A program made the position numbers and the translations under genes. DNA of 64,000 nt from Ectocarpus siliculosus (taxonomy: Eukaryota; Sar; Phaeophyceae; Ectocarpales; Ectocarpaceae), in contig FN649729.1 of assembly GCA_000310025.1 (NCBI GenBank), positions 1-64,000 on the forward strand, given 5' to 3'. A model generated the notes under the pieces. That model saw nothing but the letters and a program-made list of their open reading frames with translations. It had not been told where the DNA came from and did not search any database. This document shows, piece by piece, positions 37,601 through 48,336 of this stretch (positions within the stretch are counted from its first letter, which is position 1; each line of letters begins with the position of its first letter).

Positions 37601-40600
37601 TCCATGTGAAGTGCTTGGCAGGGACACGCTAGTTAAGGACGGCGACCAGCGCGAATGAACCCTAGCAACGCCCAGCGCTTACCGCAGCTCGATCGTGACA
37701 ACCTCTCCGCACAGCCAGACGATGCGCATGGTCTTCATGCACTCCTTGAGGTCCTGGGGCTCGCATTGGTCAAGCACTAGCTGTAGGAGGGACGGAGTGA
37801 AGAGCATGCGAGTGATCTTGTTCTCTCCGAGGTACTTGAGCAGCCTGCTCAAGTCCAAGACGCCGTCAACGTGTGTTTGGACATTGCGTGGTTCATCCAC
37901 CAAAGGAGGGAGGCATGACTCACGGAAACCCACGGGAAAAGGAAATTCAAGAAACATGGCCACGGGCGATGGGTTGATCCGGAAATCAAGGGATATGAAG
38001 TATGAGGGTGGTATGCATAGTTGCATCATCGCGTCATCACATGAAGGCAATGTTACCCAAGCGGTTGTTTTACGGCCGTCTCCTACCGCACCACACGCCA
38101 CCGCAATCCGAAACGTATGATGGGCGGATAAAACAACCCACCGCCTCAGGCGTTGTTAAGCGCCGACAGCTTCAAGGCGTTTCAACACGTGGGCCGTGCC
38201 GCTCGCTGCGCGAAAAGCTTAACAGCAAAAAAAAAGAAATTCAGGCTGTCGTGTAGTCACACTCCCGACAGTAACACCGTCACCATCATCGCAACGTCAA
38301 CACATACACATACACTACACACAGATCAGGACCTTTCGACGCATTTCCTGTTTTCAGCTGCACTGAGACTGCCGTCTTTTCATTGGTCAGAGCGCGGTCG
38401 ATTCAAATCACACACACACGCACACATGCCACCACTCTACGCCACGCCAGTTCGGGCCAGATGATGGCACACGAGCTTACCTGGGGGGGTCGTAAATGTG
38501 ATCGTCCGGTATCACGTACAGCGGAACCGCGACACCGCCGGCGCTCTCCATGCCGCCCAAGAGTGGCCTCAGCAGCTCCCATACGAAGAAGACGTGGCAG
38601 GCCTCCCTGTCGCCCTCGCTGTAGGGGAAGTTGACGAGGCGATGGTGGTACGAGTGGACGGCCCCGCGGTGGGGGCAGCAGATGCCCTTGGGCGCGCCCG
38701 TGGTTCCAGAGCTGTGAGAGCGAGAGATTCCGATAAGCGACAAGCGGAGGAGAGAGGTAGGTCAACTAGAGTGGTAGGTCACGGCAGGCACTGCTGTGGG
38801 GGTAGACGCTAGGTGGCACCTGTTGTTCACGGACAGGAGTCACCCTAGCCTTACGCCGAACTGCATGATTTTTTAAAGACAAAAAAATCCGTTCCGATGT
38901 CTGCCTACAAGTAGCTTTAACATCTCTATTGGTCCAACTGGCGTGGACGTCCTTCGGTGGTCATAGGCGAAGTGCACACAATACAATACGACGTTTTTAT
39001 TCCATGCCCGGCCTCTGATTCCTCTGACTTCCTTTCACTATTGGCGTACAATACTATCGTTTCTGACAACACTACAATAGGTTTGACGGGATTTTCCGAT
39101 TGTCACTACAGCTGCAGTAGAGAATCAATGTGTGTACTCACGATCATGACAATGCATGCGGAATTTAGATACAAGTAGGACATCAGTACTTCAGACCGGA
39201 CAAGACCCTACAGTCGCACATCAATACCTCATAACAACGTAAGCGAGGTCGTCCGGCGAAGGCAACGCGGCATCCTGCGGCACGGGGGGAGCTTCCCTGG
39301 CAGTCTTGATCCACTCCCCGTCATCATCCATGCACAGGGTGGCTTGCCAAGAGGGCAGACGATCCACCACGCTCGACTATTATAGTAATAAAATGTAGTG
39401 TCATGAAAACGCCATCCGTACAGCGGTATCATGAAAACCGGGGGTGGGTGCGGGGGGAAGAATCAGAGTGGGTGCAGCAGAAAGAAACGCGATACAAACG
39501 AAAAACAAATGTAGACTATTAGGTACACCCAACCATGGTAGAAGGGGGGAGGAGAACGCGGCGAGTCGTCAGGAAAGAAAGCAAAAGTTGCCTCTACCAT
39601 AGGTCAAAAGAACTTACAGCCGTCCAGGACGTATGCGTACGACGGGTAACAAACACCAAATAATGCTCTGCCGTGATAGTGAAAGCCTAATCGGCGAGGG
39701 GGTCCCGGTGGCTTGGCATGCACCAAGCCAAGACAAGATGACAACTGAGCGGTGCCACTACGACTTAAACTTCTTTGATGAGGTCACATCACACGACAAC
39801 ACAAGACAGGACCACGGGGGGGCACAGTCCTGGGACACGCGACAATCGCAACAGATGTAGCTCGGAAAGCAAGACTGTGACTTACGTAGGAAAAAACACG
39901 GTTGTTTGACGGGAGGATAAGACAAGACACCATAACGTAAAGGTCGTCATGAAGGAACACAAGGAAAGGTGAAGCTAACTACGAGGCTTTGTCTGCCCTT
40001 CATACCCTTCATGCAGACTACACACCAGCGTAGGATAGTAAACCACACTTTGGGAAGGGAAACGCATGCAGTCCAGCATGACTCCGCACCCTCCAAAAGC
40101 TCAAAAGTGACCCAACGCAGGGCCTGAGGCAAGCAAAGGCAACGACAACACTCAAGGCCCAATCCCCTCCTGAGACGCGCGCCCGACAATTACGTGAGAC
40201 AAGGGATTTCATGGCTGAATGGCTGGACGAAAGGGAAGATGGCGGAGGTGCACGTACATCGCTAGCCCAAGAAACGCACCTGCGTGAGGACCATGGGGGG
40301 CTTGACCTGCTTCATCACCCCTTCCAGGAGGTCCGCCGGATAAACCAGCTCCAGCGGCATGTAAGCCCCAGTCGCCTGTTTTCATGTTTTTTTAAGCAAC
40401 CGTTTCGCGCATCCGAAATGGAACCAGACCGGGGCGATACAATAGGGGGGGGGGTCACTCTTTCACTTTCGAAGAGGGAACAGTGGTGTGTGAGAATGGT
40501 CCCCATTTCCGCCATTTGGCCCTTGCCCCACGTACCTGAACAAACAGAGACGAGATGGATGACACGCCGACAGAGGAAATTGCGCCTACGACGCCCATAA

Positions 40601-42738
40601 AACGCCTGAGCGTTAGGGTAGCACGCGGCAGTCGATTTGTGCCGTAGTCTTATTCATGCACACAGGTCGAAGCTCCGCCTTGCTGATTAAGATTGGTCAC
40701 GCGCATGACGTGACATGATGAATCTCCCACGAAAAAAAACACAAAAGGCCAGGTGAGAAGAAAATGGGCAACATTAATGCACCGCCCAACCGACACGGTG
40801 CCCGTGGGACATGCTACGCACGCCAGTGTCTCGTACATCACTAGGGCTTCCGGATGGTGGCACGTGCAATGAAAACATTTGGTGATGTCGGCAAAACTAG
40901 CGGGGGCGCGACGGCGCATGCGCTAGCTCTGTAGGTACCTACCTTGTGGGCGGCGATGTAGGCGAGGGCGAACTCCGTCCGGTGGTCCATGAAGATGCCC
41001 ACGGTAGACCCGACCCTGACTCCCTTGGAGTAGAGCCATCCGGCGAGAGCATCGGTGAGATCGTCCACTTCTCCGAACGTCAACGAAGCGCCCTGGCGAT
41101 CCGCGTTCATGGACGGATACGAAGAGGGGAGTATTGAGTGTAGTGTATAGACAAGTTACGAGAAGGGTCCAGGGTTAGCTTTTTGGTGCTGTAGGCCAAA
41201 TACGTAGGGTTTGTGCAGGCGAACACGAAGTGAAGACAAAGACGAAGACAATCACTGTGGTGCTGCACCCTCTTCCAAAATTACATAATTGTGTTTCTTC
41301 GTACGAGGAAGCGTGTGTATGTTCTTGTCCTCCACGTACATGGAAGCGTATGAATGCTGGTTTTTGTGTCCGCTACATCCAGTTCCGCACCGTCTTTTCC
41401 AATCAAGGCAAGGAAACGAATGAAAATCCATCGTCACAGCAGGTACAACCAAAATATTTAATTGGATGTACCCAGAGAACAAAGCCCAGAGCACTTGGGG
41501 AGAAACGATCCGAGAGCCTTAAACTGCAAATGCAAGAGAGGCAAAAGACGAAAGCAGGTGTTGAAAAGTCATGACAAAAAAAATAATGATGGAGAAAAAC
41601 ACGAACACCCGAAGGGAGTGTTCGTCGTCAGTTCGATTCGCCGACCACTCCCCTCCCCTTCGCCTGAATGACGGTTTCGCGAATCAATCTGGAAAAAATA
41701 TCGCACACGCACGTCTGCTGTGGCAGCGTGTGAACGACAAAAAAACACGGCTGCCATCCAACCATTCTCTCCGCGTTCCCGGCATACTGTACTGACCCGA
41801 TCATCCTCGGCGTAAGACAAACTGTAACAGCGACCCGCACCATCACCATCACCAGACGACGCAAGGCAACAACCCCTCAACCGACACGCGCACGCTTCTG
41901 CACGAACCTCTACGCTAGGTAGCACCAAGAAACCGACGTCTTCATGCACGCGAGGTAACACAGCCAGCGTAATAGTTACTCCATACGTGCACCGGGCGTC
42001 ACAGCAACAGCGACTGGGGCGCACAAACTCAAACTTGCCTTGTAGACGATAGCCGTGGCGTCGCGGTTTTTCTTGGCAGACTCCCTGAACATGTCGTGGA
42101 GGCAGGACTTGTTCGGGTAGTCTTGTGTGGCCGAGTTCCACTGGTCCACCAGCTTGACCGACTCCTGTCGAGACTTGTTCGCATCGTCGCCTAGCACACC
42201 GTCCACAGTCTTGTAGCAGAACAGAAGACAGAAGGCGAACCGGGGGAGGAGAGCATGTGACTTGACCTTTCGAGGAATACGCCTTCTTGTCCTTGTTCAT
42301 GCCAAAACCCTGCGTTCTGGATGCGTCGGTCTGAGAAGGAGCGGTGCAATAAAGGCAACCAACTCCTACTCCTGCAAGGTTGGTTCAAGCCCTGCTGCTG
42401 ACGACGACACACCCTGCTTTTCTGACGGCGAATAATTTCTCTCAAAACAGGGAAATTTTAATCTCACGGTCGCACCTTAATGAGATCAGTCTTGTCCCCA
42501 TCCCGAGGTTCGGAAAAAAGAGCCGTTTCGATGTCTCCGAGGACCGCTCCACTCAGTCGCTCAATCTCGGCTGGATAGTAAATAAAAGAACAAGCGACAC
42601 GTGTCGTTTGACAAGATGGAGGGGGCACGCAGATGATAACCGTCAGGGGATACTTCGATGACAGCATCCCTCCCCGAGCACCACAAACACCCCGATGGGG
42701 TGGTAGTCTTGGTGGAACGGGGTGGGGTTCCGGGTAGG
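25623..42738 (-). CDS. NRPS-like carboxylate reductase: A-T-T-R
   Basis: The exons, in order, are 42738-42654, 42570-42476, 42209-42039, 41092-40943, 40375-40280, 39376-39228, 38711-38481, 37844-37683, 37268-37085, 36691-36473, 35878-35729 and 34874-34722. They continue with 33925-33780, 33572-33279, 32952-32506, 31666-31478, 30793-30688, 30214-30113, 29267-29174, 28860-28649, 27789-27664, 26637-26467 and 25787-25623 (stop). Phases agree at every junction. From 42209 this gives 1,238 residues: adenylation (about 1-555), acidic linker, carrier 1 (605-680), carrier 2 (702-770), linker, thioester reductase (865-1238). It would activate a carboxylic acid with ATP, load it on phosphopantetheine and release it reductively as an aldehyde or alcohol. 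Architecture resembles Lys2-type aminoadipate reductase and fungal NRPS-like reductases, but with two carriers. The substrate is unknown. The gene probably continues upstream into the thioesterase-like exons at 43.3-45.2 kb. Two introns use GC donors. Confidence 0.9.
25794..25811. repeat. (AGC)n microsatellite at an acceptor
   Basis: On the minus strand this reads (CTG)n and supplies the pyrimidine-rich run just before the acceptor of the last reductase exon. Confidence 0.9.
26431..26463. repeat. (CTGCA)n repeat at an intron 5' end
   Basis: ACTGC units, with one interruption, begin three bases inside the donor of reductase exon 26637-26467. Confidence 0.9.
28430..28514. repeat. (CAA)n/(CAACAG)n microsatellite
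   Basis: A long CAA/CAG run with minor interruptions. Further tracts follow at 28559-28590 (CAGCAC)n and 28618-28644 (CAA)n. All are intronic in the reductase gene. The last abuts the GTGTGTTG donor of exon 28860-28649. Confidence 0.93.
29450..29492. repeat. (GACATY)n hexanucleotide repeat
   Basis: Seven units of GACATT/GACATC/GACACC in an intron of the reductase gene. Confidence 0.85.
29972..29987. repeat. Interstitial CCCTAA tract
   Basis: AACCCTAACCCTAACC, inside an intron of the reductase gene. Confidence 0.75.
30225..30276. repeat. (AATATCATTG)n minisatellite
   Basis: Five perfect decamers ending just before GTTAG, directly upstream (minus strand) of the acceptor of exon 30214-30113. 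TTAGGG-like bases follow at 30293-30312. Confidence 0.93.
32043..32095. repeat. (GGTTT)n microsatellite
   Basis: About ten pentamers, the last few diverged, within the intron between carrier 2 and the reductase domain. Confidence 0.93.
32506..32952 (-). CDS. Carrier (T) domain 2 exon plus linker
   Basis: Encodes [13 protein letters not shown]...[19 protein letters not shown], with the LGGHS serine near residue 733. An 80-residue linker rich in Ala and Val follows. The phase-2 acceptor at 32952 (GCGCAG) keeps the frame from carrier 1; a more pyrimidine-rich CTTAG at 32979 would break it. The frame runs to a TAA at 32504-32502, but a GGGTAAGG donor just before it joins in phase to the reductase exon, so that stop is intronic. 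Confidence 0.88.
33279..33572 (-). CDS. Carrier (T) domain 1 exon
   Basis: A single exon encodes [14 protein letters not shown]...[15 protein letters not shown]. The serine of LGGHS is the 4'-phosphopantetheine site (about residue 634 counting from exon 42209). Helix 3 follows with [17 protein letters not shown]. The exon ends in a Gly- and acid-rich linker (GGGGGGG). It is preceded by an exon (33925-33780) coding an acidic, Pro/Ser-rich linker. Confidence 0.93.
34722..42209 (-). CDS. Adenylation domain exons of the A-T-T-R gene
   Basis: Ten exons. Motifs run in the standard order: [20 protein letters not shown] (entry), [17 protein letters not shown] (A1/A2), then [19 protein letters not shown] (A3, nucleotide-binding loop, built across the 39228/38711 splice). 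[10 protein letters not shown] follows (A5, in place of the usual NxYGPTE). Next come [13 protein letters not shown] (A7), [13 protein letters not shown] (A8, built across 36473/35878) and [14 protein letters not shown] (A10, with the catalytic lysine GKADKK). All core residues for adenylate formation appear present. The SxSE form of A5 recalls reductase-type NRPS-like enzymes more than peptide-forming ones. Confidence 0.9.
34990..35085. repeat. GTACACGAGAACATGA-type minisatellite
   Basis: Four or five degenerate copies of a 16-22 bp unit in an intron of the adenylation region. Confidence 0.65.
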
Positions 42739-43041
42739 CTTATAGGGATAGGGACAGGTACATGAAACACCCTCCTCTCTTTCATACCGTAGAACAGTCA
42801 AAACAATCCCGCGAAAGCGTTTCCGATGGGGTCAGACACCCGCCCACCTGGTGAGTTGTGTTCATACCCACACCCACGTCTGAGCGTTCTCATTGCCCGC
42901 CGTCATCATCACCGTTACGCACTGTGCGGGTATTCTCTCTTGTTCAATGTGACGTAAAGTGCTAAGGCGAGTGCTGCTCCCGACGGGGGCACGCACACAC
43001 GAATCACGGACGACGGGTACACCGGAAAAGCATCGTCCCCG

Positions 43042-43215
43042 CCAAAACACAGCTAGCCAATGACAACCACGGGATACGGCCATCCTCAACCCGAAATCCG
43101 CAACGACACGGTATGGCATGGTACAAAACAAAGCCAGCCAATGACAACCACCGGATACGGCCATCCTGAACACGAATTCCACAACGGTACACTATGGTAA
43201 GGTACCGTACTCTGT
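43042..43215. repeat. 88 bp tandem duplication
   Basis: Two copies share CCAATGACAACCAC, GGATACGGCCATCCT and a CAACG-ACGGTA end. They lie in the unresolved interval between the thioesterase-like exons and exon 42738. Confidence 0.85.
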
Positions 43216-43273
43216 TCCACGTTCCACAGAAAAACACGGCGAGATCAACGGGCGCTCTTTCTCTAACTCTCAC

Positions 43274-45162
43274 CACGTCCGACAGCCCTGCCCGAGGGAG
43301 TCAGGAGGGTGACTGGGCATGTCAAGCCGGTGCCATCGATCGTCGTCTTCTCCTCCACGAATGCTCGCAGCGATTCCGAGAAGGCACCACCACCATCCAC
43401 TGTGCCACCGGCGACCTGCTGTGGGGAGCAGGGAAGGCGGTGAACACGATCATTTGCGCGGTGGAGCGATGGGCTGAGTGGTAGTAGCTAGGTCATACGC
43501 CGAGTCGTGGTAACCCTAACCCTAAGCCGAAGAGCTACTGCTACCGTACACTGCGAAGACAGTCAATGTAGAGGGTTAGCACCACCCCACGCCACACCAA
43601 CTCCTATCCCTATTCATATCACCGTAGCAAACTTCACAGTCCTCATTCACTGCACGAGGGCGCTGTACGACCTTATCCGTGGGAGCAGGATAGTCGTCCA
43701 GGAACACACGCCGGGGTAGAGGTAAGCCTCGGTCCTGCAGCTCCAGAGCGAGAGCGAGGCAAACCTGACAGATTTTCGCCGTCGGGGGGGGGGGGGGGAG
43801 GGGCCCGGGAATCCAAACCCGGGAGGGGGGGGGGGGGAACCCAAAACCGGGNNNNNNNNNNNNNNNNNNNNNNNNNNNNNNNNNNNNNNNNNNNNNNNNN
43901 NNNNNNNNNNNNNNNNNNNNNNNNNNNNNNNNNNNNNNNNNNNNNNNNNNNGGGCCCCCGGGGGGGGAGGGGGGAAACCCGGAAAAAACCCCCCCCGGGG
44001 GGGGGGGGGGGCGAGGCGCCGGGGATGCAGAGCCAGGGAGGGGGGGGGGTGTACTCATAGTCGTGCATGCCGTAGTCGTTTGACCATTGACCTCGCATCC
44101 CTACAAAGCCAGGACGGAGCACGCCGGGTTCTCACCGGACCAGGCTCTCACATCACCAAGCGCGAAGCGCCGTGAGGTATTTGGCGAGTCGCATGAAGGG
44201 TGAGCTGCATCTTGCTAAGGGTGTTCGGCATCTTGTGCTTACTTCCTTGCGTACGGATGACAGCTACGTATGACTTAATTTATTTTCTGGTGCTTTCACT
44301 TCCAGAGACAGTTGTAAGCACTGTGTAACTGCCTCGAGGAAGCTTGACCATTTTAACACAACGTGGTACGATCATCCCCCGTTGCGCGGAGTGAGGTTTC
44401 TCGACCCCGCACAACATGATCTACTCGACAACCATTATGGTTACCGCCAAAAAAAAAACGAGGTAAAAAAAAAAAAAACGGTAACCTGGTTGCCGAGTTC
44501 ACGAAGTGAATTGGCTTGTTTTACAACGTCGTTGCCAAGCGACGAAAACCCAATCCCGATGACAAACACCGAGGGGGGGGCTTGTTTTACAACGTCGTTG
44601 CCAAGCGACGAAAACCCAACCCCGATGGCAAACATCGGGGGGGTGCAGGGGGGGGGTCAAGCAAAAAGTAGAGCGAACGAGAACGACAAGCACAGGGAAC
44701 TCGGCAGCCAACAGTAGTCCCACACAGCTAGTACCGTGGACAGTAGACAGCACCATCCAGGCTGGATCTTGATTTTTATCCTCGAAGGGTGGGCAGCCCA
44801 CGGAAGCTTGTGCAGATGGCGATACCGCTTAACAAGAATAAGAACACTCCCGTATTAGCCCAGGGACGGATAGGCTTCACAGTCCCTCTATTCCTCGTGA
44901 AGTCATGTAAGACAACACCAACAATATACGGCTTAGTGTGGGGTTGTTGGAATCTCCTCTCCAAGATTTATTCCTCAAGTTCTTGTAACTCAACCTCCAG
45001 GCTCTACAGTGGCGATAAGCGCTATTTATAAACGTAACAATATCACGCGCCTGCGATCCTAGCTCTCGTCCGTAGAACGCGAAGGGTTTGTCCATGCACT
45101 TGATCATCTCCGTCACCAACAAGTCCATAGCAGCTTCCGCCCCTGTAAGGGCCGGTTCATAC
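43274..45162 (-). CDS. Type II thioesterase-like exons upstream of the A-T-T-R gene
   Basis: Three exons on the same strand: 45162-45051, 43764-43672 and about 43418-43274 (donor uncertain). The first two join in phase as KPFAFYGRELGSQ then VCLALALELQDRG. This lines up with the nucleophile elbow and following helix of type II thioesterases (GHSxGA..AFE.A..L...G), and FLDDYPAPTD is the next strand. The third carries LRAFVEEKTTIDGTG and LTCPVTLLTP, matching the late L.CPVT strand. Exon 42738-42654 and its neighbour may be the end of this domain. The nucleophile serine is Glu in GRELG. The N-terminal part of the fold and the start codon were not found. Whether it is fused to the A-T-T-R protein or a separate gene is open, because the 43274 to 42738 junction is unresolved. 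Confidence 0.6.
43511..43526. repeat. Interstitial CCCTAA tract
   Basis: TAACCCTAACCCTAAG within the thioesterase-like region intron. Confidence 0.7.
43780..44049. other. 100-N gap at a poly-G tract with degraded flanks
   Basis: N at 43852-43951. The sequence after the left poly-G run resembles a homopolymer-distorted copy of the sequence after the right poly-G run. The sequence before the right run resembles a distorted copy of the sequence before the left run. Bases 43795-43851 and 43952-44010 should not be trusted. Confidence 0.8.
44514..44643. repeat. 65 bp tandem direct repeat
   Basis: Two near-identical copies of GCTTGTTTTACAACGTCGTT and what follows, each ending in a poly-G run. Confidence 0.93.
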
Positions 45163-47900
45163 CTGATGCATGTTGTTTGAACAAAACAGAGAGAGAGGGA
45201 GAGAGAGAGAGGCGCAACGCACGCACAACAACGTGGTGGGAACATATTAAAAAGCTGTGTGCATAGATTAGCGGGTCAGTTGCCTCGGCCATGGGGGCGA
45301 TTCTGCCACCCTCCCGCCTTCGAAAGGAAGGGACCTAGAGTAAGCAGTCATGCATATCATACCTACTCCTCTCCTCCCCTCGCAAGGTGTCCTCCTCCGA
45401 CACGTTACTACTGTACTGTACGAAAAAGTGACCGTGCGAACATTTGTCGAAAAAAACATATTTGCCACGGAGGTGGGAAGGGGAATTGGTAAAACGGAAC
45501 CATGGCTGCATTGGCACCGCTCTGTGTCTCTGTCTTTATCTCGCTCCCTTCGTATGTACTATATCACGAACTCGTCATGTCTACATGGCATGCCATGACA
45601 TTACGTAGCAACAAAAATTTGCAACAATTCGAGAAGCAAAGGAAAGAAACAGTGGCCGAGCGAGATCTGGTCTTGCGGGTGTGCTACACCAGTTCCGCCC
45701 AGTCAAGTCGCTGTTTATTAACAGTCCCGATCGAAGGGGTCCGAGGTGCCGATGAAAGTGCGGCCGCGTGGTTTGAAGCTGTTCCGCCGGCGCGGGCAGC
45801 TCCCCCGGCGCTCGGCGCCCGGAGCCCGGAGCCCTCGGCGACGGCGTCTCGCTGAGGCTGCCATAGGGCGTCCCGCGGGCTCCGCAGAAAGGGAGACCGA
45901 GCGGACCCCCCTGCGGCGCGTGCCGCGATGTGACGCTATCGTGTCGATTTGAGAGTAGGCCTAATCCCGCCGCTTCGCTCTCAGGCGTCGCTGTGAGCCC
46001 CGAGGGCCGAGATTCAGCCTGAGCTAATGTTCACTGCCGCTTAGCAACCATTCGCACTTAGTCAAGACTAGATGTTGTAGGCCCATGACTGAACCAGCCA
46101 CATCAATGTTGCTCATAGCTCATACGGCAGCGCGGTAGTTGATCCACCCATACGAACCACCCAATGAAGAGATTGTTGATGTTGTCGTTTTAATGCCGGA
46201 AAAGGCTTGGTGTGCTATTGTTTCTTCGCCAGCAATAATGAAATAAGCAAATCAGAGAATCAGTAGCATGCGACAGCCCAAAGGAATAAGAAATCTGTTT
46301 GAAGAAGCTGGCCGACTTCGGCGGGCCTTCTGCCCAAAATACGAAATTGAGGGTCGACCCGATCTTGACGTTTCGGGTCTCCGGGCCCGTTCTGTACTTG
46401 GCGGACGCGGTCGGTCGATTCTCGTCGTCACAGGCTTTGTCACTTACCCTTGAAAACGGTGTACTCAAATGACATGGACTCGAAGGGTCCGCAAGCTGTG
46501 AATGTTTTAATTTTATTGCCGGTACCGGGGGAATTACTGCTGTCTGCGCGAATGCCGCGCTGACACAAAGGACTTCAACTCGGGGCACAAGTAGTAAACC
46601 TGGGTGGAGTTTCCAGGGGGTTCGTCGCAGGAGGCCTCATTTAATCACTTGATCATTTAATCATTAAATTCAAACTTTTCATCGCCAACTATTTCGCGAA
46701 TAATAGCGGTTGAGAAAAACGCAAATACGTTGATCTTTCTTGCCTGCGGCACCCGCTGCCAGGAAGCTGGAAGCAGTAGCACTCGACGTTATCTCCGTTC
46801 AACCCATCAGACCATCCCGAGAAGTCTTCTCGTAGAGGAGATGGATAGCACAGGGCCAGCAGCAGGGCAAGAGTTGGCAGCAGCAACAGCAGCAGAAGTA
46901 GCAACGCCGCAAGGCAGAGGAAGGGTTGTCATTTGGCCCAAGCGTGATGTTGTGGACTACATCAGTCTAGCGGTCCCTGTAGAATGTACCACGGTTTTTC
47001 GTCCTTGTGAACCCGGACTACAGTACTCCTGTACAGCCGCGGGAGGGTAAAATACAGCATGATACGCGCACGTGTACAGCAGGTCACATCGTATTTTTGT
47101 CTAGCCCCAGCGAGAGGCCGTGGTCTCCCTGACAAGGAACGAACGAAGGAACAACACGCTATTTAACACATTACCGCTGCACCCAAGAACGCGCCGGGCA
47201 ATCCATTCTAATGTAGCACAGGGCGGCTAGCAAACTGAAAGGCAACAAACACCGCGAAGCCTTGGTTGCGAAGAACACCCGGTACAGGCCAAGAGTAGGG
47301 TGCGTTTTCCAAAAGGTGGGATCAGCCCTTAGTTAACATCAGGGCTGGTCTTGCTTAGGTTCTCCCACACTTCACACCCACACCAACAGTTAGAACAGGA
47401 AGATCCACAGAAGTCCCTGTTTGATTGGGTGAAATGATGACAAGACTACTTCTTTTTTTTTCTACATGAAGTTCAAGCAAGCAATACTGTGGGTCAGTAC
47501 ACCCGGACTAACATTTGAAAAAATGAAAAATCATTTAATGTTTATTTCAAATCATAGTTCATCGAACCGGCACACACAGTTCCCAACCAAAATTGGGTCT
47601 ACTGGAGGTAAGATGGCAAAGACAAAGACAGAAGAGTGCACGACTGATGTTATCCTCGCGCCACGTTGCAACATAGCACGAGGTACAGTCTTCACACTCG
47701 CTACACCATCAACTCTTGAGCACAAGATGATACCCTCCTCGCATGCTGACCAACAGCAGCGCGGCAAGTAGCAGCAGCAGCAAGCTGCCACCAGTGCCAC
47801 AACATGTGTACCTTGCCGCAGCATATACGGAGGTGCCCTCGTTTTCTATGGCTGTGCGACCCTTCCACCGAGTTTGCGCAATAAGGTAGGATGTTCCCAG
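45163..47900. other. Region without a supported gene
   Basis: If the thioesterase-like domain is real, its N-terminal exons should lie here on the minus strand, but none was recognised. A (GA)n run is at 45190-45212. A GC-rich patch lies at 45750-46000. A plus-strand frame from 46841 to 47050 starts with a plausible ATG but has no known motif. A short copy of a dispersed repeat lies near 47305-47350. Confidence 0.4.
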
Positions 47901-47904
47901 CCCG

Positions 47905-48035
47905 CGCAGCTCTCAAAGGTTCACTGGCCGTGGCCCCGTCTCCCTACATCGACACACACAACTACATAACTGCCGGCACGTGCAGTTCTGAGGGAGCCCA
48001 CTGGCCGTGGCCCCTGCTACCCATCTCCACACAAT
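47905..48035. repeat. Imperfect ~75 bp tandem duplication
   Basis: Both copies contain CACTGGCCGTGGCCCC and a CTCCCTAC/CTACCCAT-CACACAA continuation. Confidence 0.7.
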
Positions 48036-48301
48036 TACAAACCAGCACCTCAACACCTCATCCACAGCCTATTCGTTGTTATGCCGACCACTCAACTCAC
48101 ACTGTAGGTCAGGTTTTGCTACAAGGCGGGTATAAGGGTGTTTGCGGTTTGTTGTTTGGATTTGATTTTGCAAGTCCGAAGGAAGTCCGAGTTGAGACCA
48201 AAGTTTGATTTCAAAAAGAGCTTGCGAAGATCCGAACGTATGTATTTCAATGCCATGTGACGTCACGACGTGGTAGCCGTTTGCCCTTCTTCTCTGCTCA
48301 T

Positions 48302-48336
48302 GTTCACGTTCACGTTCACGTTCACGTTCACGTTCA
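48302..48336. repeat. (TTCACG)n microsatellite
   Basis: Nearly six perfect hexamers. Confidence 0.95.

Noticed and set aside
41569-42300. A minus-strand protein starting [11 protein letters not shown]
   Set aside because: Its frame disagrees with the adenylation exon at 42209-42039. Splicing from 42476 to 42209 is in phase and makes this ATG intronic.
45746-45952. A small Arg-rich plus-strand protein
   Set aside because: It is in a GC-rich patch with biased composition and no family resemblance.
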